A stretch of DNA of 64,000 nucleotides from Planctomycetota bacterium (GTDB lineage Bacteria > Planctomycetota > UBA1135 > GCA-002686595). The stretch spans positions 1 through 64,000 of the forward strand of contig JACRIN010000092.1 of the NCBI GenBank assembly GCA_016220085.1, given 5' to 3'. Shown piece after piece: positions 8,903 to 20,361 of this stretch. Positions within the stretch are counted from its first letter, which is position 1; the number at the start of each line of letters is the position of its first letter. The notes beneath the pieces were generated by a model. The model had not been told where the DNA came from, searched no databases, and was given only the letters and a program-made list of their open reading frames with translations. The translations under genes and the position numbers were made by a program.

Positions 8903-10224
8903 CGCGCGGCGTCGGCGAGCTTCTCGGCCGCGCGCGCGACCCGCGCGCATTCGGCGCCCGCGAGGGTGCGCAAAGCGAGCTCGCGCGCGCGCGAGGCGAA
9001 CGCACGAGCTTCGGCGAGCCCGCGCTTCGACGCGTAGCGCGCCGCGGCGAGCGCCGCGTGCGCCGCGACCGCGTCGTCGGACTCGGAGAGCGCGCGCACG
9101 GCGCGCAGCGCGTCGTCCTCGCGCCCGGTGCGGGCCCAGAGCTCGGCGCGCAAGAGCTCTTGCTCGCGTGACGGCGCGGCGACACACGCGAGCCACGCCA
9201 ACGCGTCGGACCACTCGCGGCGCCGAACCGCGCTCCGCGCGAGCGCGGAATGGCGCGCGTCGGCCGGACCTTCGAGCGGCGTTCCGTCGGCGCGCCGACC
9301 CACGCGCGCCGAGCCGACGTGCGCGGCGAGCGTCACCAGGCTCTTCACGTCGTCGTAGTTGTGCCGAAAGACCTCTTCGAGCAGGTGCGGACGCCCCGCG
9401 AGGAAATCGAACCACGCCGCGGGCGCGAACGAGCCCGGCAGGTCGCGGTCGCGCACGACGCCGCAGAGCGCGCGCTCGAGCGTCGCGAGCCGGCCGTCGG
9501 CGAACGCGCCCGCGTAGAGGCGCTTCAGCGGATGGTAGAGGTCGAGGTGCGCGAGGTCCGCGAACGGCGGCTCGATCCCGTGCAGGCGCATCTTGTCCTG
9601 CAGGCGATGGCGGTCGAACGACTTGCCGAAGAAGGTCACCAAGCCGTCGCTCGCCCGGATGCGCGACGCGGTAGTCGCGAGCAAGCTCGCTTCCTCTTCC
9701 GGCCCGCGCGCGAAGCCCTGCCACACCTCGAGCGCGTCGAGGTCGAAGCGCGCGAGCCCGACCAGGAAAACGTGCGTGCCCGCACCGCCGGAAAGTCCGG
9801 TGGTTTCGATGTCGAGGAACAGCGCGCGCCCGAGCGCCAGCGTCCGCAGCGCTTCGTCGTTCGCGAGCCACGCGAGCTCGTCGCCGCGCGCCGCGAGCGC
9901 CGCTTCGAGCGGCCACGTCCCGTGGCGTTCGGCGCGAGCGAGCCGCACGACGCGCTCGGCGTGCGCTCCGAACGCGTTCATGACCTCGGTGAGGTCGCGC
10001 GGCGCGTCGAGCGACTTCACGCGCGGCGTCGCCGCGGGCGCGAGCTCCGAGCGCCGGTCCGCGTCGGGCTCCGGCCCGGTGGCGAGCTCCGCGCCCGATC
10101 CCGGCCGAGCGAGCCTGCGCTTGAACCAGTCCGGCAGCGCGTCGCGCGCGGGCTTCGGATCGGGCTTCGGCGGATCGAGGTCGCGCCGCAGTCGCTTCAG
10201 GCGTGCGAAGAGCTCGTCGTGCAT
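8899..10224 (-). CDS. mrfB: MrfB-like RNase H-fold (YprB) 3'-5' exonuclease
   Basis: This is a 441-residue DEDD-type nuclease of the YprB family. The exonuclease core contains FLDIETTGLSG (Asp138 and Glu140). Further metal-ligand regions follow at FFGKSFDRHRLQDKM, LDLYHPLKRLY and HNYDDVKSLV. The C-terminal 120 residues are alanine-rich helical repeats resembling TPRs, matching the B. subtilis protein architecture. In B. subtilis the yprAB (mrfAB) operon repairs mitomycin C lesions independently of the UvrABC pathway, with MrfA the helicase and MrfB the exonuclease. Here the gene begins 18 bp after the mrfA-like stop on the same strand, so the same pair is preserved. The N-terminal 100 residues are Pro/Arg/Asp-rich and probably disordered. 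The 3' end overlaps purN convergently. Confidence 0.88.
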   Translation of the reverse strand: MHDELFARLKRLRRDLDPPKPDPKPARDALPDWFKRRLARPGSGAELATGPEPDADRRSELAPAATPRVKSLDAPRDLTEVMNAFGAHAERVVRLARAERHGTWPLEAALAARGDELAWLANDEALRTLALGRALFLDIETTGLSGGAGTHVFLVGLARFDLDALEVWQGFARGPEEEASLLATTASRIRASDGLVTFFGKSFDRHRLQDKMRLHGIEPPFADLAHLDLYHPLKRLYAGAFADGRLATLERALCGVVRDRDLPGSFAPAAWFDFLAGRPHLLEEVFRHNYDDVKSLVTLAAHVGSARVGRRADGTPLEGPADARHSALARSAVRRREWSDALAWLACVAAPSREQELLRAELWARTGREDDALRAVRALSESDDAVAAHAALAAARYASKRGLAEARAFASRARELALRTLAGAECARVARAAEKLADAAR

Positions 10225-10242
10225 CGCCTGCGCGCCTTTCGC

Positions 10243-12720
10243 TCAGCCCATCTGCCGTTCGCGCGCGCTGCCGCCCGCGACCAGGTGCGCGAGGATCGTG
10301 CGCGCGCTCTGCTTGCCGAGCGGACCGGCTTCCGCGAGCGGTCCGACGCAGCCCGGACACCCGTGCTCGCACTCGCAGCCGATGACGACGTCCAGCGCGG
10401 CTTCGAACAGGTCGCGATGGCTCTCGAACAGCACGTCGGCGAGTCCGACGCCGCCTTGGACGCGATCGTAGAGGAAGATCGCGGGCCGTCCGAAGTGCGG
10501 CGAGCGCACTTGGGTCGACAGCCCGAGATCCTGCGGTTGGCAGCGCAAGAAGAGCGGCGCGACGTGGCGCAGAAGCTTGCCGACGCCGGCCCAGGCGCTG
10601 CCGCGGTCGCCGCTCTCGAGCCCGAGCGCGTTCGCGGTTTCGAGCGAGAGCGCGAAGACGAAGGACTGCGTGTCGATTTCCTCCGCGGGCAGGTGGATCT
10701 TCTCGATGCCGACCGACTCGCGGGTGTAGTAGCGCACCTTCTTGTACGAGGTCGCGAGCGTGGTCACGTGCACCTCGCCCGACCACACGGAGTAGTCGTC
10801 GGATTCGTTCGACTGCGACTTGGGACTCGAGCTCGCGAGCCGCGGTCCATCCAAACGCTCGCGCTGCGCTTCGCGATCGAGCCGCAGCACGCGCACGTCG
10901 GTGTCGACCTCCGCCTCGGTGAAGTAGTCGGTCTCGACGCGCTTGACGTACGCGCGCCGATTCTCGAAATCGAAGCGCTCGACGATCCACGTCTCGCCCT
11001 CGACCTGGTAGATCGCGCCCTCGTGCACGGTGGTCAGCGAGCCCTCGCGATCGATCTCGCCGACGGCCTTCTTGGTCTCGACGTCGAGGATCAGCACGTT
11101 GTCCGGCCCGCCGCCGGCCAGCGAGACGTCTTCCGCCGGATACGCGTCCGCCATCCAGTACCAACGGTCGCCGCGACGGTGCAGCAGCTTCGATTCCTCG
11201 GTCAGGTAGTCGAGGATGCCGGCAAGGTGCGGCGCGTTGCCGAACCCGCCGTGCTCGAGCTCGCGATCGCTGAACGGCAGCTCGAACGCGGCGCACTTCA
11301 CCTGCTCGGAGAGGATCACGAGGTTGTTCGGGTCGAGCCCGAGCCGTTCGCGCGGCGCCGAGAACAGCCAATCCGGGTGCGTCGCCAGGTACTGATCTAT
11401 GGGATCGGAGCGCGCGATCTGGATCACGAAGCTCGAGCGCGCGCGTCGGCCGACACGACCGGCGCGCTGCCAGAACGAAGCCTGCGAGCCCGGGTACCCG
11501 ACCAGCACCGCGACGTCGAGGCTGCCGATGTCGATGCCGAGCTCGAGCGCGTTGGTGGTGACGACGACCTTGACCTTGCCGGCGCGCAGATCGGCTTCGA
11601 TCTCGCGCCGCAGGTTCGGCAAATAGCCGCCGCGGTAGCCGCGGATCTCGTCCCGCTCGAGCCCGAGCCCGTGCGCGGACTCCTTCAGGTAGCGCGTCAG
11701 CACCTCGACCGACGTGCGACGATTCGCGAAGAAGATCGTCTGGTGCTTCGGACCGACGACGCGCAGCGCGATCCGGCGCGCCTCCTCGAGCGCGTTCGCG
11801 CGCAGCCCCGCGACCGCGTCGAGCATCGGCGGGTTGTAAACGGCGAACGTGCGCGCGCCCGACGGCGAGCCGTCGCGCTGGACGAGCTCGACGTCGCGGC
11901 CGATCAGCGAGCGCGCGTGCTCCTTCGCGTTCGGGATCGTCGCCGACGAGAGCAAGAAGCGCGGGCGCGCACCGTAGTGCTCGGCGATGCGCTGCAGCCG
12001 CCGCAGCACGTTCGCGACGCTCGAGCCGAACACGCCGGAGAGCGTGTGCACCTCGTCGATCACGATCGTCTCGAGGTCGCGGAAGAGCTCCGCCCACTTC
12101 GCGTGGTTCGGCAGGATGCCCGCGTGCAGCATCCACGGGTTGGTCAGCACGATGTGCCCTTGATCGCGCAGTGTGCGCCGCACGCTCGACGGCGTGTCGC
12201 CGTCGTACGTGTAGGAATGCCACTCGCGTCCGGCCGCGCCGCCGGAGCCCGGCGCCGCCCCCGCGCCGAGTTCGGCGAGCAACGCGTTGAGGTTGGTCGA
12301 CTGGTCCTGCGACAGCGCCTTGGTCGGATACAGAAACAGCGCTCGCGCCTTGCCGTCGGTCTCGAGCAGCCGCTGGAGCACGGGCACGACGAAACACATC
12401 GTCTTGCCCGACGCGGTCGGCGTGGTCACGAGGACGTCGCGACCGGCGAGCGCGTGCTCGATCGCCTCGCGCTGGTGGGACCAGAGGCTGGTCACGCCGC
12501 GGCGCGCGTAGAGCTCGGCGAGCTCGGGCCGCAGCGCGGGCGGGAACCCGGCGACCTGTTCGTCGCGCGCCGGCAGGCTGCGCCAGTGCACGCAGCGCGG
12601 TCCGAACTCGGGGTCGACGCGCAGGCGTTCGGCGAGGTCCTCGACGGACAGACGCGCGGCGGAACGGACGCTGGTCGGCGCGCGCTCTCGGCGGGTCTCG
12701 GGCTCGCGTTCGGTGGCCAT
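10243..12720 (-). CDS. mrfA: MrfA-like DEAH-family helicase with C-terminal zinc-binding DUF1998 region
   Basis: This superfamily 2 helicase of 825 residues corresponds to B. subtilis YprA/MrfA, a 3'-5' DNA helicase for mitomycin-type lesions. It has a Q-motif-like VTSLWSHQREAI, Walker A TPTASGKT (Lys106), DEVH Walker B, SSATIPN motif III, NALELGIDIG in helicase domain 2, and QRAGRVGRR motif VI. Near the C-terminus (about residue 780) CECEHGCPGC is the cysteine cluster that binds metal in this family. The preceding region matches DUF1998. The ATG at 12720 lies 44 bp after the DUF4340 stop, so it may either be co-transcribed with the ABC operon or have its own promoter. The closely following exonuclease partner makes a DNA repair role the best call. 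Confidence 0.9.
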   Translation of the reverse strand: MATEREPETRRERAPTSVRSAARLSVEDLAERLRVDPEFGPRCVHWRSLPARDEQVAGFPPALRPELAELYARRGVTSLWSHQREAIEHALAGRDVLVTTPTASGKTMCFVVPVLQRLLETDGKARALFLYPTKALSQDQSTNLNALLAELGAGAAPGSGGAAGREWHSYTYDGDTPSSVRRTLRDQGHIVLTNPWMLHAGILPNHAKWAELFRDLETIVIDEVHTLSGVFGSSVANVLRRLQRIAEHYGARPRFLLSSATIPNAKEHARSLIGRDVELVQRDGSPSGARTFAVYNPPMLDAVAGLRANALEEARRIALRVVGPKHQTIFFANRRTSVEVLTRYLKESAHGLGLERDEIRGYRGGYLPNLRREIEADLRAGKVKVVVTTNALELGIDIGSLDVAVLVGYPGSQASFWQRAGRVGRRARSSFVIQIARSDPIDQYLATHPDWLFSAPRERLGLDPNNLVILSEQVKCAAFELPFSDRELEHGGFGNAPHLAGILDYLTEESKLLHRRGDRWYWMADAYPAEDVSLAGGGPDNVLILDVETKKAVGEIDREGSLTTVHEGAIYQVEGETWIVERFDFENRRAYVKRVETDYFTEAEVDTDVRVLRLDREAQRERLDGPRLASSSPKSQSNESDDYSVWSGEVHVTTLATSYKKVRYYTRESVGIEKIHLPAEEIDTQSFVFALSLETANALGLESGDRGSAWAGVGKLLRHVAPLFLRCQPQDLGLSTQVRSPHFGRPAIFLYDRVQGGVGLADVLFESHRDLFEAALDVVIGCECEHGCPGCVGPLAEAGPLGKQSARTILAHLVAGGSARERQMG

Positions 12721-12764
12721 CGTCGCGTTCGGTATCCGTTAGGGTACCTGCGCGGCAGCGCGCG

Positions 12765-14501
12765 TCAAGGCGCGAGCAGCTTCGCGACCTCCGCGTGCAA
12801 CGCGGGATCGACCTCGGCGCGACGGCCCGCGAACTCGGCGACGGCGCGCTCGCCGACGCGCCCGAGCGTGAACGGCGTGACGTTGCCGAAGCCGTCGGTG
12901 AAGGTCACCGCGATCGGCTCGGCGAGCACCCCGCTATCCGAACCGACGAGCCAGCGTTCCGCGCGCAATCCGATCAAGCGATCGACCAGCAGCGCGAACT
13001 CCTTCGCCTCTTGATCGACGCCGTCCGGCGACCAGCGCCCTTTCGGACTGCGGATGTACTTGCGCACCTCGCCGGCGCCCGCGACCGACGCGAGCACGAG
13101 ATCGAGCTCTCGCAGGCGCAGCACCTGGCGGCTCTCGAGCTCGGCGCGCGTCGTGCTCGCGAGCGCGAGCGTGCTCGGATCGAGCAGGAACACCAACGAC
13201 TCGCCGTCGCGACGGAAGAGGTGCCCTTGGCCCCCTTCGGGCGTGCGCGTCTCGCGACCGATCCGACCGCCGAACGGCGCTCCGCCGGCGCGCAGCCAGA
13301 TGCCAGAGCGCGCGTCGTCGGCCTCGAACGGCAGGCTGGTGACGTGCTGCACGAAGTTCAACGTCGCGAGCTTGCCGATCAAGAGCTCCGCGGCCGCGGG
13401 TTCGGCCGGCGACGAGCTCGCGCGCCCGCTCTCCGGTCCGTCCCAGACGATCCACCGCTGCTCGAATCGTTCGAGCCAGAGCTCTCCGTCGCCGAGCACG
13501 AGGTGCACCTGATCGACGTCGCCCTTCGGCACGCGCACGAACTGATAGTCGACGAACGCCTCGGTCGGCAACGAGAGCTCGTCGACCGCGATCGGATCGA
13601 TCTTCCACACGTACGGAGCGTCCGAGCGCATCGCATACCACGCGGTCGACTTGCGGTCGCGGTGGAACGAGAGCACGGTGCGCTTGCCCGAGAGCTCGGC
13701 GATCTCGAATGTCAGGTCGACTTGATCGAGCCCGACGACGTCCGGGAGACCGGACGCCTCGTCGACGAACGCCTTGACGCGCACGTCGCGCAGGAGCTGG
13801 AGCCAATCGAGTACGCGCGTCGGATCGAGCGTGCCCTCGAACGGCTTCACCGCGCTCCAACCCGACGCGCCGAGCACCGCGTCGAGCTCCAGGTCGCGTG
13901 CTTCGCTCCCGTCGGGGTTGCCGAGCTTGCCGCGGCGGCTGAACTCGACCACGCCGCGCGGATCGAACACGAGGATCTCTTTCGCGCGCCAGAGGTCGCG
14001 CGGACGATCGAGCGCGTTGTCGAGGTTGCCGAGCGTGCGCACGATCTTTCCATCGACGCGGACGAAGAGGTGCTGACCGTCGAGATCGGGTTGGCCGAGC
14101 TCGATGCGGTGCACGCGCTCGCGGCCGCCGACGTCCTCGCGAACCTCGACGACGGCGCGCGGAGGCTCGAAGCCGAGCCCTTTCGGATCCGGATCGACGA
14201 CCGCGGTCGCCCTGTTCTGCGAGAGCGCGTCGAGCAACCAACCGACGACCGCGCCGTCGGCCGGGAAGTCGATCGGATCGACCATGCGCCAGCCCCCGTC
14301 GGCGTCGACGCGCAGTTCCATCTGCAGGCTGTACGTGAACTGATCGACGCGCAGCGACTTCACGCGGCCGCGATCGAGACCCTCGAGCAGCGCGAACTCG
14401 CCGACCGGCTGCGCGACGGCCTCGCGACGACTCTGCCACCACGCGAGCCCGCCGAGTCCGGCGAGCAGCAACACGAGCAGGATCAACGTGCGGGGATTCA
14501 T
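12765..14501 (-). CDS. DUF4340 protein of a Gld-like ABC operon
   Basis: This is a 578-residue protein with one N-terminal membrane span (LILLVLLLAGLGGLAWW) followed by repeated beta-rich DUF4340 units. Each unit has the form V-x-x-I/L-x-L-G-x-x-x-x-x-x-x-Y/F-V-R-x-D-G (for example HRIELGQPDLDGQHLFVRVD). Such proteins are anchored outside the membrane and are usually encoded directly after GldG-type proteins and their ABC transporter, as here. The start ATG overlaps the last base of the GldG-like stop codon. No enzymatic motif is visible. Its role in the complex is not established; a periplasmic scaffold or substrate-engaging subunit is an inference from the context only. Confidence 0.82.
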   Translation of the reverse strand: MNPRTLILLVLLLAGLGGLAWWQSRREAVAQPVGEFALLEGLDRGRVKSLRVDQFTYSLQMELRVDADGGWRMVDPIDFPADGAVVGWLLDALSQNRATAVVDPDPKGLGFEPPRAVVEVREDVGGRERVHRIELGQPDLDGQHLFVRVDGKIVRTLGNLDNALDRPRDLWRAKEILVFDPRGVVEFSRRGKLGNPDGSEARDLELDAVLGASGWSAVKPFEGTLDPTRVLDWLQLLRDVRVKAFVDEASGLPDVVGLDQVDLTFEIAELSGKRTVLSFHRDRKSTAWYAMRSDAPYVWKIDPIAVDELSLPTEAFVDYQFVRVPKGDVDQVHLVLGDGELWLERFEQRWIVWDGPESGRASSSPAEPAAAELLIGKLATLNFVQHVTSLPFEADDARSGIWLRAGGAPFGGRIGRETRTPEGGQGHLFRRDGESLVFLLDPSTLALASTTRAELESRQVLRLRELDLVLASVAGAGEVRKYIRSPKGRWSPDGVDQEAKEFALLVDRLIGLRAERWLVGSDSGVLAEPIAVTFTDGFGNVTPFTLGRVGERAVAEFAGRRAEVDPALHAEVAKLLAP

Positions 14502-16054
14502 CAGCTCCGTCTACGCAGGAAGAGGACGACACCGAGCAACGCGCAGACCAATGGCAGGCCCACGATCGCGAGTCGATTGAACCACGGCAACGCGGAGGAC
14601 TGCGCGAGGTCGATGCGCACGGGTTCGTTCGACCGCGGAGGGATCGAAAGCCGCCAGTCGCGCGCGGCGAGCCAATTGAACGCGTTGAGCGCGAAATCGC
14701 CGTTCTGCGCGAAGAGCTTGTCGGTGACGGCGTCCGCCGAGCCGAGCGCGAGCACGCGCGTCACCGAGCGCTCGTCGTCGGCCGTGCGGCCCGACGGCGC
14801 GAGGTACGACACCGCTACGCAGATGGGCACGGGCCCGAGCTCCTCGGATTCGACGTCGGGGACCCACGCGTAGAGTCCGGCCGGCGTCGGTCGATCGATC
14901 CACGCGTTGCGCGGCGCGCGCACGAGCTCGGCGAACGCCGCGTCCGCGGGTCCGGTGCCCGACTTCGCGAACGCGCGCGTCGAAGGAAACACCAGGCGTC
15001 GTTTGGCGCGCCACAGCGACTCCGTCACCGGGTGGCGCGGCTCGAGGCCCTCCGTCGGCACCGTCAGCGTCGCCACGCGGGCGTCGCCGACGCGCTCGGC
15101 GCCGCTCGGCTCGCGGAACGGCGCCGCGACGCGACCGGCCGAAGCCTGGATGCCGGATTCCGCCAGCAGAGCGTGCAACGCGTCGCTCTGCGCGAACGAC
15201 GCGTCGCTCGAGCTCGGCACCGTGAACAGGCGTCCGCCGCGCGCGAGGAATCGGCGCACCGCGTCGAGTTCCTCCGTCCCGAACGCCTGACGCGGATCCG
15301 CGATCGCCAGCACCGCGCAATCGGCCGGCACGTCGGGCGCGCGCGACGAGTCCCAGGCACCCACGGCGAAGCCATCGACGGCGAGCGCGCGCGCGAGCTC
15401 GAACAGGCTGCCTTCGCCCGGCGACGCGAACTCGCGCTCGCCATGCCCGGAGCTGAACAGGATCCGCGCCGGCGCGCCGCTCGACACGCGCTTCAGCGCG
15501 AGCGCGAACGCCTCTTCCGGTCGAAAGCTCGCGATCCGCGCCGGCGCGAACTGCCGCGGATCGGGATTGCCGACGTCGACCTCCGCGACGTCGCGATAGA
15601 GCCTCAGCAGCGTCTTCTCCGCGCCGCACGAGATCACGATCACGTTGTCCTCGCGCAGCTCGAGCTCCGCGAGCCGCGTCTTGGCGGTCGCGATGTCGTC
15701 GAGACTCCAGTGGACGACCGCGAGCTGGTCCTCGCGCCCTTTCGCGAGCACGAAGAGGAAGTCGCGCACGCGCGCGATCGCGTTCTGCGACACCTCGGTG
15801 AACGGCGCGTCCAGCGGTCGCAGGAACGTCTCGATCTTGGCGCGTTGCGGCAGCGCTTCGACGATCTCGGCGAGCTCGTCGGGCAACGTGTTGCTCCGCT
15901 CGGCTGTCCAATCGAACTGCCGTGCGAGTCCGGGCCGCGCCGCGAGCCACGTCGCGACATACGCGCAACCGGCGGCGACCAGGATCACCAGAGCAACCTG
16001 CGCGCCGATGCGCAGCCGCACCGCGGAGCTCGTCCCGCCGGCGTTCAGCGCCAT
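14501..16054 (-). CDS. GldG-like periplasmic component of an ABC-type export or motility complex
   Basis: This is a 517-residue protein with an N-terminal span (VALVILVAAGCAYVATWLAA) and a C-terminal one (LAIVGLPLVCALLGVVLFL). Between them lies a GldG-type ABC_transp_aux domain. Landmarks are the early FDWTAERSNTLP stretch, SSGHGERE and the Rossmann-like LAIADPRQAFGTEELDAVRRF. In Flavobacterium GldAFG is needed for gliding. In organisms without gliding the same trio is common and uncharacterised. I chose the ATG at 16054; the frame extends upstream to 16105, but that part lies inside the permease gene. The start overlaps the permease end by 10 bp, and the stop is coupled to the DUF4340 gene. 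Confidence 0.85.
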   Translation of the reverse strand: MALNAGGTSSAVRLRIGAQVALVILVAAGCAYVATWLAARPGLARQFDWTAERSNTLPDELAEIVEALPQRAKIETFLRPLDAPFTEVSQNAIARVRDFLFVLAKGREDQLAVVHWSLDDIATAKTRLAELELREDNVIVISCGAEKTLLRLYRDVAEVDVGNPDPRQFAPARIASFRPEEAFALALKRVSSGAPARILFSSGHGEREFASPGEGSLFELARALAVDGFAVGAWDSSRAPDVPADCAVLAIADPRQAFGTEELDAVRRFLARGGRLFTVPSSSDASFAQSDALHALLAESGIQASAGRVAAPFREPSGAERVGDARVATLTVPTEGLEPRHPVTESLWRAKRRLVFPSTRAFAKSGTGPADAAFAELVRAPRNAWIDRPTPAGLYAWVPDVESEELGPVPICVAVSYLAPSGRTADDERSVTRVLALGSADAVTDKLFAQNGDFALNAFNWLAARDWRLSIPPRSNEPVRIDLAQSSALPWFNRLAIVGLPLVCALLGVVLFLRRRS

Positions 16055-16791
16055 CGCCGAGCCTCCAGGAAGCGCGTCGCGAGGAACGTGAAGAACGCCG
16101 TCCACGCGAGGAAGAACACCGCATGCGACGTATCGAGCACGCCGCGCAGGAACGAGCCTTGGTAGTGCAGAACCACGTCGAACTGCCGCAGCGCGACGCG
16201 CAGCGCGCCGCCCGGCGGCGAACCGAAGAATTCCGCGGCGAGCGGCAACGTCAGCAGCGCGACGTTCGCGACGAACGCGAGGAACGCCGCGAGCAACGGA
16301 GTCTGCGTCGCGGCGCTGAAGACCAGCCCGAGCGCGCAGAAGAGCGCGGACGCGAGCACCGCGCCGAGATAGCCCAGCGAGAGCGCGCCCCAGTCCGGCG
16401 TCACGCCGAACAGCCCGAGCAAGAGTCCGTGGAAGAGCACTCCCGACAGCAAGACCGCCATGAAGAACACCGCGGCGAGCAGCTTGCCGACGATCACCGC
16501 GAGGTCGCTCACCGGCGCGGTCAGCAGGAACTCGAGCACGCCCGAGCGAGCTTCCTCGCTGATCATTCGCATCGTCAGCAGCGGCGGCACGACGATCAAC
16601 ACCGCCCAGAACGGCCAGCCGCCGCCGAGCGAGAGGCTCAACGCCTGCTGGACGTCACCGCCGGTCCCCGCGAGCCCGAGGACGAAGAAGTAGCCGCTCG
16701 AAAAGAGCCCGATGCAGAGGATGACCCACGCGAGCGGTCCGAGGAACAGGCCGGCGAGCTCGCGCCGAAAGATGGTTCCGATCCCGCTCAC
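16045..16791 (-). CDS. ABC-2 type permease, GldF-like
   Basis: This is a 248-residue integral membrane protein with about six hydrophobic segments. The first is WVILCIGLFSSGYFFVLGLA, and the C-terminal span has FFLAWTAFFTFLATRF. The cytoplasmic loop after TM2 contains MRMISEEARSGVLEFLLTAPVSDL, the coupling-helix signature of ABC-2 permeases of the NosY/GldF group. The start is a GTG at 16791 overlapping the ATPase stop (GTGA). A longer frame exists upstream but runs through the ATPase gene in another phase. With the ATPase it forms the membrane core of the four-gene Gld-like operon. The transported substrate, if any, is unknown. Confidence 0.88.
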   Translation of the reverse strand: MSGIGTIFRRELAGLFLGPLAWVILCIGLFSSGYFFVLGLAGTGGDVQQALSLSLGGGWPFWAVLIVVPPLLTMRMISEEARSGVLEFLLTAPVSDLAVIVGKLLAAVFFMAVLLSGVLFHGLLLGLFGVTPDWGALSLGYLGAVLASALFCALGLVFSAATQTPLLAAFLAFVANVALLTLPLAAEFFGSPPGGALRVALRQFDVVLHYQGSFLRGVLDTSHAVFFLAWTAFFTFLATRFLEARRWR

Positions 16792-18104
16792 GGACGCTCG
16801 CAGCGCGACGCTTCGGGATCGTCCGGTTTCGGCGCGGCCTCGAGAGACGGCGCGCCGCCGCGCGGAGCCTCGAGCCCGTCGGAGATCGCTTTGGGTTTCG
16901 AGAGGTCGCGGCTCGCGCCCTCGTCGAACGGATTCAGGTTGTAGACGACCTTCGAGGGCACGTCCGGCGCGGGCTTCTCGAACGGATTCAGCGGTCGATA
17001 GCCGGCGGGCTTCGCGGTCGGCGCCGTCGGCGAGCCGGCGAGCGGAAGCTCGAACTTCACCGGCGAGGAAGCGCTCGCCGGGGCGCCGGACGGAGCGGGC
17101 GACGGAACACGCGACGAAACGGGCGACGCAGCCTCGGGCGCCGCTGGAGCGCTCGCCGCGTGCGGGTCGCCTTCGAGATCGAGCGCGATCCGCGCGAACA
17201 GCTCCTCGAGCGTCGGTCGCGACCACGACAGCTCGCGCACCGCCCAGCTCTTCGCCGCGGCGAGCGCGCCGAGATCCTCGCGCAGATCGTCGTCGCTGTG
17301 AACCTCGAACACGTTGTGGATGCCGAGCCGGCCGCGATCGACGACCTCGCGCACGCCGCGCACGCTGCGGATCGCGCGCACCGCGGCGGCGACGTCCTGG
17401 CCGACGAACGCCTCGAAACGCACGAACGCCGCTCCGCCGAGGCGCTGGACGAGGTCGTCCTTGCGTCCGTCGGCGGCGATCTTGCCGCGGCGCAAGATGA
17501 TCACGCGCGGACAGACCGCTTCGACCTCCGAGAGGATGTGCGACGAGAGCAACACGGTGCGCTCGCTCGCGAGCTCGGCGAGCAGCTTGCGCACTTCGAG
17601 GCGCTGAAGCGGATCGAGCCCGCTGGTCGGCTCGTCGAGGATCAGGACCTTCGGATCGGGCAACAGCGCGACCGCGAGGCCGACGCGCTGGCGCTGCCCG
17701 CGCGAGAGCGTGCCGACGATGCTCTCGGTGCGATCGGCGATGCCGACGCGCTCCAGCACCGAAGGAATGCGCGCGCGGCGCTCGGCGCGCGAGAGCCCGT
17801 GCAAGCGCCCTTGGAAGTCGAGCATCTCTCGGACGCGGTGCTCGCGATACAGCGGCACCGACTCCGGCAAGTAGCCGATCGTCTTGCGCACCGCGAGCGA
17901 CTGACGCAGCACGTCGAGCCCGCCGACCTCCGCGACCCCGCTCGACGCCGGCAAGTAGCCCGCGAGGATGCGCATCGTCGTCGTCTTGCCCGCGCCGTTC
18001 GGACCGAGGAAGCCGACGACTTCGCCGCGCTCCAGGTGGAAGCTGAGGTCCTCGATGGCGTACTTCGCGCCGTACTTGCGCGAGAGGTTTCGAACCGTGA
18101 TCAC
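16788..18104 (-). CDS. ABC transporter ATPase, GldA-like, with long disordered C-terminal tail
   Basis: This is a 438-residue ABC ATPase. Walker A GPNGAGKTTT is near residue 35, and YLPESVPLY gives the Q-loop region with Pro-Glu in place of Gln. The signature is LSRGQRQRV, Walker B is VLILDEPTSGLD and the H-loop is SSH. The ATPase plus its accessory DUF4162-like part ends near residue 310. The last 125 residues are Ala/Ser/Pro-rich and contain two NPF-containing repeats: PLNPFEKPAPDVP and YNLNPFDEGA. That tail is not part of the usual family and may recruit another protein (inference). The ATG at 18104 is the first gene of the Gld-like operon. Upstream lies 176 bp of non-coding sequence after dnaK. 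Confidence 0.9.
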   Translation of the reverse strand: MITVRNLSRKYGAKYAIEDLSFHLERGEVVGFLGPNGAGKTTTMRILAGYLPASSGVAEVGGLDVLRQSLAVRKTIGYLPESVPLYREHRVREMLDFQGRLHGLSRAERRARIPSVLERVGIADRTESIVGTLSRGQRQRVGLAVALLPDPKVLILDEPTSGLDPLQRLEVRKLLAELASERTVLLSSHILSEVEAVCPRVIILRRGKIAADGRKDDLVQRLGGAAFVRFEAFVGQDVAAAVRAIRSVRGVREVVDRGRLGIHNVFEVHSDDDLREDLGALAAAKSWAVRELSWSRPTLEELFARIALDLEGDPHAASAPAAPEAASPVSSRVPSPAPSGAPASASSPVKFELPLAGSPTAPTAKPAGYRPLNPFEKPAPDVPSKVVYNLNPFDEGASRDLSKPKAISDGLEAPRGGAPSLEAAPKPDDPEASRCERP

Positions 18105-18198
18105 GTGGGGAGCCTATCGAGAGCGCGCGGCGCTCTCAATCTCCGTGCCGACTGGGGACGCGCCCGCGGCTCGCCGCGGAGTTCGGCGAGCGAGCGAG

Positions 18199-18220
18199 GC
18201 CGCACACGCGAGCGTGCGGC
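18199..18220 (-). terminator. Possible dnaK terminator hairpin without a T-tract
   Basis: Perfect 7-bp arms GCCGCAC and GTGCGGC enclose an 8-base loop about 60 bp past the dnaK stop. No T-run follows on either strand, so intrinsic termination is only a possibility. It could also be a simple GC-rich palindrome. Confidence 0.35.
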
Positions 18221-18280
18221 TGGAACGCGACGGGCCCGCCGCATCCGGCGAGCCCGTGCACTTCGGACCTTCGGTCGAGC

Positions 18281-20242
<1,962 letters not shown>

Positions 20243-20361
20243 GGGGGTCGTGCCTTCCTGAGTCGGAGTCGCCGCCGGCAGAACAAACTCCGTGCCAGTT
20301 CCGGATCGCGCGTAACCTGCTTTGCGGCAGGGCTTTCGAGACGAATCGGAGCTCTGAGCTG

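Noticed and set aside
2820..12397. Very long antisense open frames, such as 2820-7334 and 7454-12397 on the minus strand
   Set aside because: They are Arg/Ala-rich, lack any domain and lie opposite well-supported genes. They are expected from the 70% GC content with G/C at third positions.
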